Shown: one piece after another, positions 23,074 to 32,893 of the stretch | Numbering within the stretch: position 1 is the stretch's first letter | Layout: each line of letters begins with the position of its first letter | Source: Nanobdellota archaeon | GTDB lineage: Archaea; Nanobdellota; Nanobdellia; Pacearchaeales; GW2011-AR1 | Direction of reading: 5' to 3' | Assembly: GCA_030648155.1 (NCBI GenBank) | Contig: JAUSIK010000003.1 | Span: 1 to 45,286 of the forward strand | DNA length: 45,286 nucleotides | Notes under the pieces: model-generated | Told to the model about the DNA's origin: nothing | Database searches by the model: none | Seen by the model: the letters and a program-made list of their open reading frames with translations, nothing else | Made by a program: the position numbers and the translations under genes

Positions 23074-23267
23074 GGATGAAGAGATCAATTTTTCTGATGT
23101 GGTGGGAAAAAAAGTTTAAAAATTGAAAGTTTGTGGAATAGTTAGACTTAGATTAAATTTGCCTTTTTAAGGCGTATAAAGGCCAAAAACGAGGTTTTTG
23201 CTCTATTCTCTGGTGTGTTTAATTATTTGGTTAAAAATAGATAGATCTTTTTCGGTTAAACGAAATG

Positions 23268-24110
<843 letters not shown>

Positions 24111-24219
24111 GTTTATCTATTGGGTTTTGAAGTTATATAGATTGTTGTTTTTGAGAGAAAAATTTTTAAAATTATCTTAGGGTAATAAAGTTTAAAAGTC
24201 GGCTTTTCTATAAGGAGAT

Positions 24220-24510
24220 ATGAATAATGAAAGTAATCATGGGCCTATGACTTTATTAGACTGTATGAAAAATGGAGGATATAGTGGAATCATTTTTCGG
24301 AGAGTATTTAGCAAAGATTATCCATATTATGAAGGAAGACTTTATATTCTTGAGGGAAGCAGTGGAAAAACAGGCCGAGAGGAAGGAAATGTTAAATTTA
24401 TTGATGGGGGAGAACCGGCTTATAGAGTTATTCCAACAGCCTACTTATTAAAGGATCGGGTAGTTGGAAAGAGAGTTGACCAGTCTAAAACTGGATATGG
24501 TAGAATGTAA
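24220..24510 (+). CDS. Small protein of unknown function
   Basis: 96 residues, not recognised: MNNESNHGPMTLLDCMKNGG, YSGIIFRRVF, DYPYYEGRLYILEGSSGK, then VKFIDGGEPAYRVIPTAYLL. Looks like a small beta-rich domain; no signal peptide or membrane helix. TATA-like agtttaaaag (24188-24198) is 27 nt before the ATG. The next gene starts inside its last codons, so they form an operon. Confidence 0.6.
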   Translation: MNNESNHGPMTLLDCMKNGGYSGIIFRRVFSKDYPYYEGRLYILEGSSGKTGREEGNVKFIDGGEPAYRVIPTAYLLKDRVVGKRVDQSKTGYGRM

Positions 24511-24793
24511 AACAATATCTCTGGAAGAGTTAGGATATGATAGGGGGGAGGTTCTTGAGATATTAGGATTTAAGTCTTTTTTTGAATATAAATGCGGGCA
24601 AAAGATTAATGAGGAATCAAGTGCTTTATTATTTAGAAGGTTTGAAGGGGAGTGGATGAATGCGGCTGGATGGTATATAGTTGTAAATAGGCATTATAAG
24701 AATCTTGGAAAGCCTATTTCTGAAAGAGAAATAGTTGAGGAGTTAGAAGATAATTTAGAGCATTATATGGATGAAAGGATAATTAATTATTGA
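24497..24793 (+). CDS. Small protein of unknown function, coupled to upstream gene
   Basis: 98 residues from ATG 24497 (MVECKTISLEELGYDRGEVL), overlapping the previous gene by 14 nt. A TTG in frame at 24464 is an alternative. Mainly helical and acidic at the C-terminus (EREIVEELEDNLEHYMDERI). SFFEYKCGQKI and WMNAAGWYIVVNRHYKN in the middle. Not recognised. Its end overlaps the convergent winged-helix gene by 7 nt. Confidence 0.55.
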   Translation: MVECKTISLEELGYDRGEVLEILGFKSFFEYKCGQKINEESSALLFRRFEGEWMNAAGWYIVVNRHYKNLGKPISEREIVEELEDNLEHYMDERIINY

Positions 24794-25056
24794 TGATCTT
24801 TATAGGCACTATAGGCTTTGTCTGAAAGACGCCAGCGCTGTCGTTTGGTATATGGTGTGCCTTCAGGATTTTTGTTAATTTCTACAACTAGATTCTTAGA
24901 CTTTAAATCTTGGAGAAGGGATTTTGTAAACTCTTCATCTCTTGCTACTTCCTCACTTATTGTTGAAGTAAAAGTTGAAGAAGGAGATATTGTAAAGAGA
25001 TAATGAAGAATATGCTCTGCAATTTTATCTTTCTTTTTTTGAGATATTTGAGGCAT
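24787..25056 (-). CDS. Small winged-helix protein
   Basis: 89 residues: KDKIAEHILHYLFTISPSST, EEVARDEEFTKSLLQDLKSKNLV, then RWRLSDKAYSAYK. This is helix-turn-helix followed by a wing with a basic strand (TPYTKRQRWRLS), as in small archaeal winged-helix regulators. TATA-like CTTTATAAAAC (minus strand, 25076-25086) is 25 nt before the ATG. Target unknown. Confidence 0.68.
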   Translation of the reverse strand: MPQISQKKKDKIAEHILHYLFTISPSSTFTSTISEEVARDEEFTKSLLQDLKSKNLVVEINKNPEGTPYTKRQRWRLSDKAYSAYKDHQ

Positions 25057-25156
25057 TTTAGTATGAGTGGATAGCGTTTTATAAAGGTTTATTTATATTA
25101 ATGGAAAAATAAAATAGGGAAGATAAGTTTATAAAATAGAGTTTTTTGATTATTTT

Positions 25157-25360
25157 ATGCTATTTAAAAGATATTATGCTTTAATAAGAAAAATTTATGA
25201 GTCCACTCCGGATAGAAGAAAAAAGATTCAGGAACTTGAAAAATTACAAGAAAGAATTTATAAAATTAATCCTAATGATCCTATGTTTGCTGATAGGCCC
25301 CTAGAAAATCATCCAGTAGTATCTATGTATAAACTACGTGAAGAATTAAGCAACGATTGA
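25157..25360 (+). CDS. Small basic helical protein of unknown function
   Basis: 67 residues, mostly helical and charged: MLFKRYYALIRKIYESTPDR, RKKIQELEKLQERIYKINPN, then PVVSMYKLREELS. No motif recognised. TATA-like gtttataaaat (25127-25137) is 25 nt before the ATG, supporting a leaderless gene. Confidence 0.5.
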   Translation: MLFKRYYALIRKIYESTPDRRKKIQELEKLQERIYKINPNDPMFADRPLENHPVVSMYKLREELSND

Positions 25361-25405
25361 GCTTGTTTTTATTCGAATATAATTTATAATTACAATTTTA
25401 AAAAT

Positions 25406-28042
25406 ATGGAAAAATTAGATAATGTAAATAGTATGAATGTTAAGAAGTCCAACTTGGGAAAATTGGAATATATAGAGGCATATAGGACAGAAGAGGTAAG
25501 GGAAATTTTGAACCCTTTGGTTGAAGAATGGTTTTTTGGCAAATTTAAAGATTTTTCTCTTACTCAAAGATATGGTGTAAAGGCTATTAATGATAGAAAG
25601 AACATTTTAGTCAGTGCTCCGACAGGCGGAACAAAGACGCTTACTGCATTTTTAAGCATATTAAACTATTTAGTTGGTTTGGGCATCAAAAAAGAGTTAG
25701 AGGATAAGATATATGCGGTTTACTGCTCACCCTTGAAGGCTCTTTCAAATGATATTTTTGTAAATTTAATTGATCCTTTGAAAGAAATTCAGGAATTAGC
25801 AGAAAAAAAGGGATTGAAAATGCAAGATATTAGGGTGGGTTTGAGAACGGGAGATACCACTGTTGCTGAAAGAGCAAAAATGGCAAGGAAAACTCCACAT
25901 ATATTAGTGACTACACCTGAAAGTTTAGCTATTGTAATAACAACTACAAAATTTTCTGAAAAGATGAATGCATTGGAATTTATAGTATTGGATGAAATAC
26001 ATGCTTTGACGAATAAAAGAGGAGTTTATTTAAGTTTGAGTTTGGAAAGACTCAATGATTTGAGCTTAATTGAACCTGTTAGGATTGGACTAAGTGCAAC
26101 TATTTCACCTCTTGATGAAATTGCACGATTTTTAGTTGGGGGAGAAAGAGACTGCTTAATTGCTGAAGTAAAATTGACTAAGAAGATAGAAATTGATTTG
26201 GAATTTCCTGGCAAAAATATACTTGAAGCTGAAAGTTTTGAGAGCCAAAAAGAATTGTATAAGATTTTGGATAAGTTGATACAAGAAAACAGGACAACAT
26301 TAATTTTTACAAATACAAGAGCAGCGACTGAACGAATAATTCATCACTTAGAAAATCAGTTCCCTGGAAAATATGCGGATGTTATTGGAGCACACCATAG
26401 TTCTATGAGTAAGGAGAAAAGGTTTGAAATTGAAGAAAGACTTAGAAAGGGAGAATTAAAAGTTGTTGTTAGTTCAACAAGCCTTGAATTAGGAATAGAT
26501 ATTGGGAGTATTGATTTAGTTGTTTTATTGAGGTCGCCTAAATCAGTTAGTAGAGCTTTACAGCGAATTGGACGCGCAGGTCATAAGCTTCATGAAAATC
26601 CACGAGGAAGATTTATTGTTTTAGATAGGGATGATATGGTTGAATGCGGAATTTTAATGAAAGAAATGATTGAGAAAAAAATTGATTCTGCTGAAATCCC
26701 TAAAAATGCTTTAGATGTTTTGGCTCAACAGATATTTGGAATGGCAATTACAAAGGTATGGGATGTTGATGAAATGCTTAGAGTTATTAGACGGAGTTAT
26801 TGCTATAAAGACCTAACTAGGGATGATTTCTTTTCTGTTGTGAGTTACTTGGCTGGAGATTATGCTCTTGAGCATAGAAATGTATATGCTAAAATTTGGT
26901 ATGATGAAAAAGAAAATAAAATTGGAAAGAGAGGCAAACTTGCTAGAGTGATATACATGACTAATATTGGGACTATTCCTAATGAAAGCCATATTAGTGT
27001 TGTAATTGGAAGCGGAAACAATAGGGGAGAAACAGTTGGAAAAATAGATGAGGGTTTTTTAGAGAGAATGAAACGAGGAGATATTTTTGTATTAGGCGGA
27101 GCAAAATATCAATACTTGTATGCTAGAGGGATGAAGGCTTTTGTTGCTGCGAATGTTTCTAAAAATCCAACTATACCTTCTTGGTTTTCTGAAATGCTCC
27201 CTTTGAATTTTGATGTTGCATGTGATATAGGCAGATTCAGGAAGCTAGTTAAAGAAAGAATGAAAGATAAAAAAGAATGCATGGAGTTTATTTCTGAACA
27301 CCTGTACTGCAGAAAAGATGTTGCTAGTGAGATATTTGATTATTTTAAAGAACAATCTGAATTTAGCGAGATCCCAGATGAAAAAACAATAATTGTTGAG
27401 AAATTTAAGGAAGAAAAAGAATTCTTGTTGTTTCATAGTTTATACGGGCGTAGAGTAAATGATGCATTAGCTAGAGCATACGCTTATGCTGCTGCAAGAT
27501 TGAAACATAGAGATGTTGAAATGGGGATAAGTGATAATGGATTTTTTATTGCTGGAGAGAGTTTGGATGCTGAAAAGATTACTAAATGGGTGAAGAGCAA
27601 GGATTTAAGGGAGATATTAAAAGAGGCAATTGATAAAACTGACATTTTAAAGAGAAGATTTAGACATTGCGCTTCTAGAAGCCTTATGATTCTAAGAAAC
27701 TATAAAGGAAGAGAGAAAAGCGTAGGGAAACAACAAGTACATAGTGAATTTTTGTATAGTGCGGTTAGGAAAATTAGCAGTGAATTTCCTATTTTAAGGG
27801 AGGCTAGACGAGAAGTATTTGAGGATCTTATGGATATTTATAATGCAGAGAAAGTCTTAAAATGGATTGAGGAAGAAAAAGTCAAAATTAAAATTATACG
27901 CGTACCGATTGTTTCGCCTTTTGGATTAAATTTAATGATGCAGGGCAAAGCAGATTTGATAAAGATGGAAGATAAAGTTAAGTTTTTGAAAAGAATGCAT
28001 GAGTTACATTTGAAGGTCATTGGGGATAGAGGAAAGGATTAA
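25406..28042 (+). CDS. lhr: Lhr-type superfamily 2 helicase
   Basis: 878 residues, the length of the Lhr core. Q-motif region FSLTQRYGVKAI, Walker A APTGGTKT at 71-78 (most relatives have APTGSGKT), TTPES, DEIH box at about 196-199, SAT (LSATISP), then domain 2 with VVVSSTSLELGIDIG and QRIGRAGH. The C-terminal half carries the Lhr winged-helix and core domains. Lhr helicases unwind branched DNA or RNA-DNA hybrids and are repair-associated. The gene is followed two genes later by a PdeM-like phosphoesterase, a partner known from bacterial Lhr operons. Initiation at ATG 25406; ATG 25433 is also possible. Confidence 0.92.
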   Translation: MEKLDNVNSMNVKKSNLGKLEYIEAYRTEEVREILNPLVEEWFFGKFKDFSLTQRYGVKAINDRKNILVSAPTGGTKTLTAFLSILNYLVGLGIKKELEDKIYAVYCSPLKALSNDIFVNLIDPLKEIQELAEKKGLKMQDIRVGLRTGDTTVAERAKMARKTPHILVTTPESLAIVITTTKFSEKMNALEFIVLDEIHALTNKRGVYLSLSLERLNDLSLIEPVRIGLSATISPLDEIARFLVGGERDCLIAEVKLTKKIEIDLEFPGKNILEAESFESQKELYKILDKLIQENRTTLIFTNTRAATERIIHHLENQFPGKYADVIGAHHSSMSKEKRFEIEERLRKGELKVVVSSTSLELGIDIGSIDLVVLLRSPKSVSRALQRIGRAGHKLHENPRGRFIVLDRDDMVECGILMKEMIEKKIDSAEIPKNALDVLAQQIFGMAITKVWDVDEMLRVIRRSYCYKDLTRDDFFSVVSYLAGDYALEHRNVYAKIWYDEKENKIGKRGKLARVIYMTNIGTIPNESHISVVIGSGNNRGETVGKIDEGFLERMKRGDIFVLGGAKYQYLYARGMKAFVAANVSKNPTIPSWFSEMLPLNFDVACDIGRFRKLVKERMKDKKECMEFISEHLYCRKDVASEIFDYFKEQSEFSEIPDEKTIIVEKFKEEKEFLLFHSLYGRRVNDALARAYAYAAARLKHRDVEMGISDNGFFIAGESLDAEKITKWVKSKDLREILKEAIDKTDILKRRFRHCASRSLMILRNYKGREKSVGKQQVHSEFLYSAVRKISSEFPILREARREVFEDLMDIYNAEKVLKWIEEEKVKIKIIRVPIVSPFGLNLMMQGKADLIKMEDKVKFLKRMHELHLKVIGDRGKD

Positions 28043-28066
28043 ATATGAGTAAAATTTATTGAATAT

Positions 28067-28348
28067 ATGACTTTTAAAGAAGTGATAAAGCCAAATTTGC
28101 CAAAGGTAATTTTGAGTTTAGTAATATTTGTTATTTTGAGCGTTTTACCTATTGCTCCTTGTTATACATATCCTGTTTATCTTGATCCTGTAGAAAGTTT
28201 TGGATGGTGCCAGAGTCCTATTCAATATTTTTACTTTTCAGACGCTCTTGGAGAAGGACGTTCTTATCTATTAGGTTCTTTCTTGACAGTTCTCGTCACT
28301 TTGGCAATGAGCTATGTTCTCGCAGGATTTATTTATAGGAAAAAATAA
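28067..28348 (+). CDS. Small two-helix membrane protein
   Basis: 93 residues. Membrane helices KVILSLVIFVILSVLPIAP and YLLGSFLTVLVTLAMSYVLAGFI, with a loop containing two cysteines (PCYTYPVYLD, FGWCQSPIQY) and ending YRKK. Starts 24 nt after lhr. Similar small proteins are common in DPANN-type genomes. Function unknown. Confidence 0.55.
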   Translation: MTFKEVIKPNLPKVILSLVIFVILSVLPIAPCYTYPVYLDPVESFGWCQSPIQYFYFSDALGEGRSYLLGSFLTVLVTLAMSYVLAGFIYRKK

Positions 28349-28438
28349 GATTTAATTGGTTATTATATTGAAAAATATTAATCAAACTATTATCAATTGA
28401 ATATAAAAAGTTAAAAAGTTAATTTATTTATTAATTGT

Positions 28439-28858
28439 ATGGGGAACAGTTCATTAATAAAAAATGAAGAATATGCGGGTAATATTGTTTTACCTGAAAC
28501 TGAAAAGAGATTTTTTCTGACAACTACAATTGGAATGGCTGAGACTATTGCCGAGACGTATGAGGGTTCGAGTGATTTGGAAAGAGAGGCGAAAAGTTAT
28601 TCTTTGTTTGTTTTTGGAGTGGATAAGATGGACCTAGTCCAAAAAGGAAAGACAAGGAGATTTGGAGAGAGTTATAGGTTTTTTGCTACATCGCCTATGA
28701 AAATAAAAGACGAAGTTGTTGAAAAGTGTGCAATGGAAAAAGATATAATTTTAAAATTTCGAGAACCTTTATCTGGAATATATGGTGTTGCATTGAAAAG
28801 TATTGATTTATTAGATATTAGAGAAGTTTTAGGTATTTTAGAACGAAAATATTCTTAA
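28439..28858 (+). CDS. Conserved-looking protein of unknown function
   Basis: 139 residues, soluble, not recognised: FLTTTIGMAETIAETYEGSS, YSLFVFGVDKMDLVQKG, RRFGESYRFFATSPMKIKDE, IILKFREPLSGIYGVALKS. Mixed alpha/beta composition. It lies between lhr and the phosphoesterase on the same strand, so it may share their repair context, but there is no direct evidence. AT-rich upstream (aaaaagttaaaaagttaa) could contain its promoter. Confidence 0.55.
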   Translation: MGNSSLIKNEEYAGNIVLPETEKRFFLTTTIGMAETIAETYEGSSDLEREAKSYSLFVFGVDKMDLVQKGKTRRFGESYRFFATSPMKIKDEVVEKCAMEKDIILKFREPLSGIYGVALKSIDLLDIREVLGILERKYS

Positions 28859-28895
28859 AAAATAAGTTTAATTACTCTATTTATTGGGAATAATT

Positions 28896-29624
28896 ATGGA
28901 TAAGGTAGAATATTTAGGGAAGTGTTTATGTATTAATGCAAATGGGAAGAAGCTACTTATAGTAGGGGATTTGCACCTGGGATATGAAGAGGTATTGAAT
29001 GAGGGGGGAGTGTTTGTAACTAGGGAGATGTTCAAGGAGATGATTAGTTATTTTGACAGGGTTTTTGAGAGGGTTGGAAAAGTAGAATATGTAATTTTAT
29101 TGGGGGATGTAAAACATGATTTTGGAAGAATATTAAGACAGGAACAGAACGATCTCTTGATGTTATTTGGATATTTAGAAGGGAAATTGAATAAGGGAGG
29201 AGAAATTGTTATAGTTAAAGGAAATCATGATAAGATTGTTGAGCCGATCGCTAATAGTGCTGGAGTGAGAGTGAGTGATTACTTTACTATTGGAGAATAT
29301 TGCTTTATTCATGGGGACAGGGAACTTGTTGGGATACTTGATGACGGAATTCGTTTTTGGATAATGGGGCATGGGCATCCTGCAATAAGGTTAAGCGACG
29401 GCATTAAAGTAGAAAAATATAAGTGTTTTTTAATCGGACAATATAAAGGAAAAGAAATTATAATTGTACCTAGTTTTTTAGAATATAATGAAGGAAGTGA
29501 TCCTAGAGAAAATGATCTTGGAATGGCCTGGGATTTTAACTATAATAGATTTAATGTTAAAATAGTTAATAGTGAAAGTTTAGAGGTTTTAGATTTTGGA
29601 AAATTGGGAAAACTTAAACTATAG
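28896..29624 (+). CDS. PdeM/ligase-associated-type metallophosphoesterase
   Basis: 242 residues from ATG 28896. The calcineurin-like motifs are complete: D25 and H27 (LLIVGDLHLGYEE), GDVKHDFG, VKGNHDK, FIHGDRE and IMGHGHPA. GDLHLGYEE and the short length match the PdeM family of phosphoesterases found beside Lhr helicases and DNA ligases in bacteria and in archaea. It probably removes phosphates or cleaves nucleic-acid ends during repair. The proximity to lhr supports this. Its last 11 nt overlap the convergent xseB gene. Confidence 0.85.
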   Translation: MDKVEYLGKCLCINANGKKLLIVGDLHLGYEEVLNEGGVFVTREMFKEMISYFDRVFERVGKVEYVILLGDVKHDFGRILRQEQNDLLMLFGYLEGKLNKGGEIVIVKGNHDKIVEPIANSAGVRVSDYFTIGEYCFIHGDRELVGILDDGIRFWIMGHGHPAIRLSDGIKVEKYKCFLIGQYKGKEIIIVPSFLEYNEGSDPRENDLGMAWDFNYNRFNVKIVNSESLEVLDFGKLGKLKL

Positions 29625-29838
29625 TTTCAAGTTCTATTATAGAGTTTTTATCCAGCACTTTTTGAATTATCAATTCTGCCTCTTGAAGCTGTTTTTCACA
29701 TTGTCTCAATAATTGAATGCCTTCTTCAAATTTTTGTACTCTTTCCTGAAGCTGTAGGTCTCCGTCTTCAAGAAGCGATGTTATTTCTTCAACTCTTTTA
29801 ATGGAATCTTCAAACGAAGGTAATTTATTTTCTGTCAT
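29614..29838 (-). CDS. xseB: Exonuclease VII small subunit
   Basis: 74 residues, a helical hairpin: PSFEDSIKRVEEITSLLEDG, LQLQERVQKFEEGIQLLRQC, EKQLQEAELIIQKV. This is the XseB pattern (LE.GDL.LEE.v..FEeGi.L...C...L..Ae..I). It binds XseA filaments in bacteria. It starts 1-2 nt after the xseA stop. Exonuclease VII is bacterial in origin and rare in archaea. Confidence 0.9.
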   Translation of the reverse strand: MTENKLPSFEDSIKRVEEITSLLEDGDLQLQERVQKFEEGIQLLRQCEKQLQEAELIIQKVLDKNSIIELETIV

Positions 29839-29839
29839 T

Positions 29840-31036
29840 TCATTTCACCTCTGATTTTATTTCTCCATCAGGAAGGATTGTAGATATTATATCTTTTTGC
29901 TTTATATCTTTTATCGTGTTTATTACTCTATTTCCCGCTAGGGTGATGCTATAGCCTTTACTTAAAATACTTCTTGGATCGGAAGCATTAAGTTTTTCGA
30001 TCCATATGGAAATATCGTTTTTTAAAATATTTATTTTGTTTTTGTACTGCTGGATTAGATCTGTTTGTTTTTCATCTAGTTTTTGAAGATAGGGAGATAT
30101 TAAAATAGAGGGCTTTCTAAAAACTGTTTTGGCTTGGACATTTGACAACTGCCTGCGATAATTTTCTTTTGCATTATTAAGATCTCTTTTTAATCTTTTT
30201 TTAAGGTTTAAGAGAGAATTGTTTATTTCTATAATATCTGGAACGGCTAATTCGGCGGCGGCAGTAGGGGTGTGGGCCCTTTTATCTGCCACAAAATCTG
30301 CTATAGTATGGTCTGTTTCATGGCCAATACCTGTGATAATTGGAATTTTTGAATTAAAAATAGCTCTTGCAACATTTTCTTCATTAAAAGAAAAAAGGTC
30401 TTCAAATGAACCCCCGCCTCTGGCTACTATAATGACATCTACTTCGATATGATTTAAAACATTTATTCCTCTTTCGATTTGATATTTTGCATCGTTTCCT
30501 TGAACTTGAGAGGGATATACTATAATATTTACAAATGGGAATCTTTTTTTAATCGTTTTTTTGATATCTTCTATAACTGCCCCATCTAACGATGCTACTA
30601 CACCAATTTTTTTTGGCATTTTTGGGATTGGTTTTTTGAATTGATCTTGGAAAAGCCCTTCTTTTTCCAATTTGTCTTTTAATTGAAGATATTTTAAGTA
30701 AAGCATTCCCTGACCTGCTAACTGCATAGAATTAACATAGATTTGATACTCCCCCCTTTCTTTGTAAACTCCGATATATCCATCAATAATTACTTCAGTA
30801 CCTTCTTTGGGTGTGAACTGCAAGTTTTCACTATCTTCTTTAAACATAACACATTTTATTATTGCCTTTCCGTCTTTAAGATTGAAGTATAGATGGTTAT
30901 TTCTAGGGTGCCTAAAGTTAGATATTTCTCCTTTTACCTGAAAATTTTTAAGAGTCTTATCTAATGATAGAATTTTCTTAATATGTGAAGTTAGTTCATC
31001 TACTGAAAAAATCTTTTTTAGATAGAGTTCCTGCAT
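29840..31036 (-). CDS. xseA: Exonuclease VII large subunit
   Basis: 398 residues. N-terminal OB fold (VKGEISNFRHPRNNHLYFNL...KCVMFKE), then the catalytic region: KKIGVVASLDGAVIEDI, VARGGGSFEDLFSFNEE, ITGIGHETDHTIADFVADKR and THTPTAAAE-type RAHTPTAAAELAVP. A coiled coil follows and a C-terminal GYSITLAG strand. Exo VII degrades single-stranded DNA in both directions. All motifs are intact. It is a bacterial-type enzyme in an archaeal genome, so horizontal transfer is likely. Confidence 0.95.
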   Translation of the reverse strand: MQELYLKKIFSVDELTSHIKKILSLDKTLKNFQVKGEISNFRHPRNNHLYFNLKDGKAIIKCVMFKEDSENLQFTPKEGTEVIIDGYIGVYKERGEYQIYVNSMQLAGQGMLYLKYLQLKDKLEKEGLFQDQFKKPIPKMPKKIGVVASLDGAVIEDIKKTIKKRFPFVNIIVYPSQVQGNDAKYQIERGINVLNHIEVDVIIVARGGGSFEDLFSFNEENVARAIFNSKIPIITGIGHETDHTIADFVADKRAHTPTAAAELAVPDIIEINNSLLNLKKRLKRDLNNAKENYRRQLSNVQAKTVFRKPSILISPYLQKLDEKQTDLIQQYKNKINILKNDISIWIEKLNASDPRSILSKGYSITLAGNRVINTIKDIKQKDIISTILPDGEIKSEVK

Positions 31037-31071
31037 ATAGATTGCTATTAATTAGAATTTTTAACTATTTA

Positions 31072-31167
31072 TATAGAGAAGTTTGCAATATTCAGTCATA
31101 ACAATCTTCTCTAACAAGAAATTTGAAAATTCTTCTCAAAATTTGGAATTATTCAAATTTCTCTATA
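31072..31167. repeat. Structured ~97-bp intergenic element, copy 2
   Basis: Partner of 13271-13369. Outer arms tatagagaa (31072-31080) and ttctctata (31159-31167) are perfect inverted repeats whose sequence differs from the arms of copy 1 while pairing is kept. gagaagtttg pairs with caatcttctc inside. The inner 42 bp (31119-31160), flanked by aaatttgaa and ttcaaattt, is inverted relative to copy 1. It lies between a minus-strand gene's stop (31172) and xseA's start. Confidence 0.8.
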
Positions 31168-31171
31168 CAAA

Positions 31172-31606
31172 TTACTGCGGGGCTTGTGCGCTTTTTTCAA
31201 CTCTTGGAAAAGGAATATGAATTGGGAGGTTAAGCTCATCTTCTAGGAATAATGCTTTTGCGGAACATTTTCTTAATATAAAGTTTATTACTGGTATTCT
31301 TGTAATTTCAGGAATCTGCTTTTTTTTCCAGGACTTGGTTATTTCTTTTGACTCGTCTTTTGATACTGAAATAAGGATGTCTCCATTGAATGAGACTTCA
31401 CCGTGTTTTAGGTCGTCTTTTTTTTCTGCATCCTGATATTGAACTGAAAAGATAAAGGAAACCTTTAGGGCTTCGTTATCTTTGATCATATCTAAATTTT
31501 CTTTATCTACGTTTGTAAATTCTATATTTGTATTGATAGGCCCCCGCTGAAAATTTTCTGATTTTTCAGCAAGCACCTTTTTTAAATTAAAACCTATTAT
31601 TTGCAT
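31172..31606 (-). CDS. Conserved archaeal-type protein of unknown function
   Basis: 144 residues. Starts MQIIGFNLKKVLAEKSENFQ, then a beta-rich core (LKVSFIFSVQYQDAEKKDDL, GEVSFNGDILISV) and a helical C-terminus with IPEITRIPVINFILRKCSAK and LFLEDELNLPIHIPFPRV. I recall similar hypothetical proteins from DPANN-type genomes but no function. Some resemblance to a SecB-like antiparallel sheet plus helices is only an impression. No membrane segment. Confidence 0.6.
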   Translation of the reverse strand: MQIIGFNLKKVLAEKSENFQRGPINTNIEFTNVDKENLDMIKDNEALKVSFIFSVQYQDAEKKDDLKHGEVSFNGDILISVSKDESKEITKSWKKKQIPEITRIPVINFILRKCSAKALFLEDELNLPIHIPFPRVEKSAQAPQ

Positions 31607-31729
31607 AATTTAGGATGTGAGGGGTTGTTTTTAAATTTTGTTGTGATTAATGTATGAAGTAGAATTTAGACACTACTTTATAGTTATAACTTTAGAAAGG
31701 TTTATATATTTGTATTTTATTGATTTTTT

Positions 31730-32158
31730 ATGAATAGTAAAGGTATTATACAAATTTTAGGATATAGTTTAATATTTGTAAATATCTTTTTTTTAAATGT
31801 TATTGTGCATGAGATAGGGCATTATTTAACTGCAGAACATTATAATTTAGAACCTGAAATAGAGTTTGATTTTGGATCTGTTGGAGATTCTGGATTCGGA
31901 TTTAGCGGAACACCTATTGCGTCCACTAGTTTTAATGAACCTAATAATGGTGATGTTTTAGCTGCTATTGTACTAACTGGACCTTTATTTAACCTGATAC
32001 TGGGGGTAATATTTTTTATGATTTTTGTTTTTTATAGAGATAATGAGTATATTAGAGAAGTTGTTATTATAGGCTTTATAGTTTCAATATCTTCTTTTTT
32101 GATGAATTTAATTCCTATTGAAGGAAGTGATGGAAGCTTGCTTTTAGGATTGATTTAG
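31730..32158 (+). CDS. Small M50-like membrane zinc metalloprotease
   Basis: 142 residues with about three membrane helices. The zinc motif HEIGHYLTAEH is inside the first helix region (FLNVIVHEIGHYLTA), and NLIPIEGSDGSLLLG near the end resembles the third ligand motif NxxPxxxxDG of site-2 proteases. The large extracytoplasmic loop (GSVGDSGFGFSGTPIASTSF) is short for the family, and there is no PDZ domain. It may be a minimal site-2 protease or an inactive relative. Confidence 0.65.
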   Translation: MNSKGIIQILGYSLIFVNIFFLNVIVHEIGHYLTAEHYNLEPEIEFDFGSVGDSGFGFSGTPIASTSFNEPNNGDVLAAIVLTGPLFNLILGVIFFMIFVFYRDNEYIREVVIIGFIVSISSFLMNLIPIEGSDGSLLLGLI

Positions 32159-32184
32159 AGAGAAATTTCAAAATTTCTTAGTAA

Positions 32185-32382
32185 TTATCTCTTTTTTGAA
32201 TTAGATATGGCTTCTTCTATAGAAATGGTATCTTTTTCATCCATTAATAAATCTTGAATTTGTCTTTTTTTGGCACTTTCTAAAAGCCTAGCTAAAATTG
32301 CTGAATAGGCCTCTCCCTTATTGCCGAATTCTTTAATTTTTTCCTTTACTTCCAGAGATACGGCTATAGTTGTATTTCCCAT
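32185..32382 (-). CDS. VapB/DUF7557-like antitoxin-type protein
   Basis: 65 residues: TTIAVSLEVKEKIKEFGNKG, EAYSAILARLLESAKKRQIQ, then EKDTISIEEAISNSKKR. An N-terminal strand plus helix-turn-helix (RHH-like) with a C-terminal acidic tail resembles small archaeal VapB-type antitoxins. No toxin gene is adjacent, so it is an orphan or a regulator. Confidence 0.6.
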   Translation of the reverse strand: MGNTTIAVSLEVKEKIKEFGNKGEAYSAILARLLESAKKRQIQDLLMDEKDTISIEEAISNSKKR

Positions 32383-32444
32383 AATATTATATTATAGAGT
32401 ATTTAGTATAAAACTTTTGTTAGAGTTTTGGGAGGGGCTTAACT

Positions 32445-32873
32445 TTAAAATGAAATTTCAAAGATTTCTGGAGGGCTTATAGATAGTGATGAATATCTAA
32501 TCCATTTTGGAATGATTTTAAAATATGTTTGAGTTGGCATGGAGTCGAATTTTTTTGAGCCTGGATTCTTTTTAAGATGGGCCTGGCGTGCTTCTTCTTT
32601 TTCGTTGCCTTTTAACTGGATGGCGATTCCTTCATATTGAACTGTAATTTTTTCATCTTCTTCCCAACCTATTACTAATGATGCCCTATTATTATTCTGA
32701 AGATTTTTGTATTTTCTTGAAGTTGATGAAGTGCCGAATATTAATTCGAGATTTGAATTTTGAGAAAAGGCTACTACGGCGCTTTCGGGATGGTTTTGCT
32801 TGTTAATTGTTGAAATGACAGTCAACTTCTTTGATGAAATGAAGTTAAGTATTTTTAATTTTTTATCTTCCAT
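32445..32873 (-). CDS. Pyridoxamine 5'-phosphate oxidase-like FMN-binding protein
   Basis: 142 residues. Split-barrel pattern: LKILNFISSKKLTVISTINKQ, HPESAVVAFSQNSNLELIFG, TSSTSRKYKNLQNNNRASLVIGW, then VQYEGIAIQLKGNEKEEARQ and YFKIIPKWIRYSS. This is the PNPOx-like family of small flavin- or F420-binding oxidoreductases. The substrate is unknown. It is followed on the same strand by the antitoxin-like gene. Confidence 0.85.
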   Translation of the reverse strand: MEDKKLKILNFISSKKLTVISTINKQNHPESAVVAFSQNSNLELIFGTSSTSRKYKNLQNNNRASLVIGWEEDEKITVQYEGIAIQLKGNEKEEARQAHLKKNPGSKKFDSMPTQTYFKIIPKWIRYSSLSISPPEIFEISF

Positions 32874-32893
32874 AGAAAATTAGAATTTAATGC

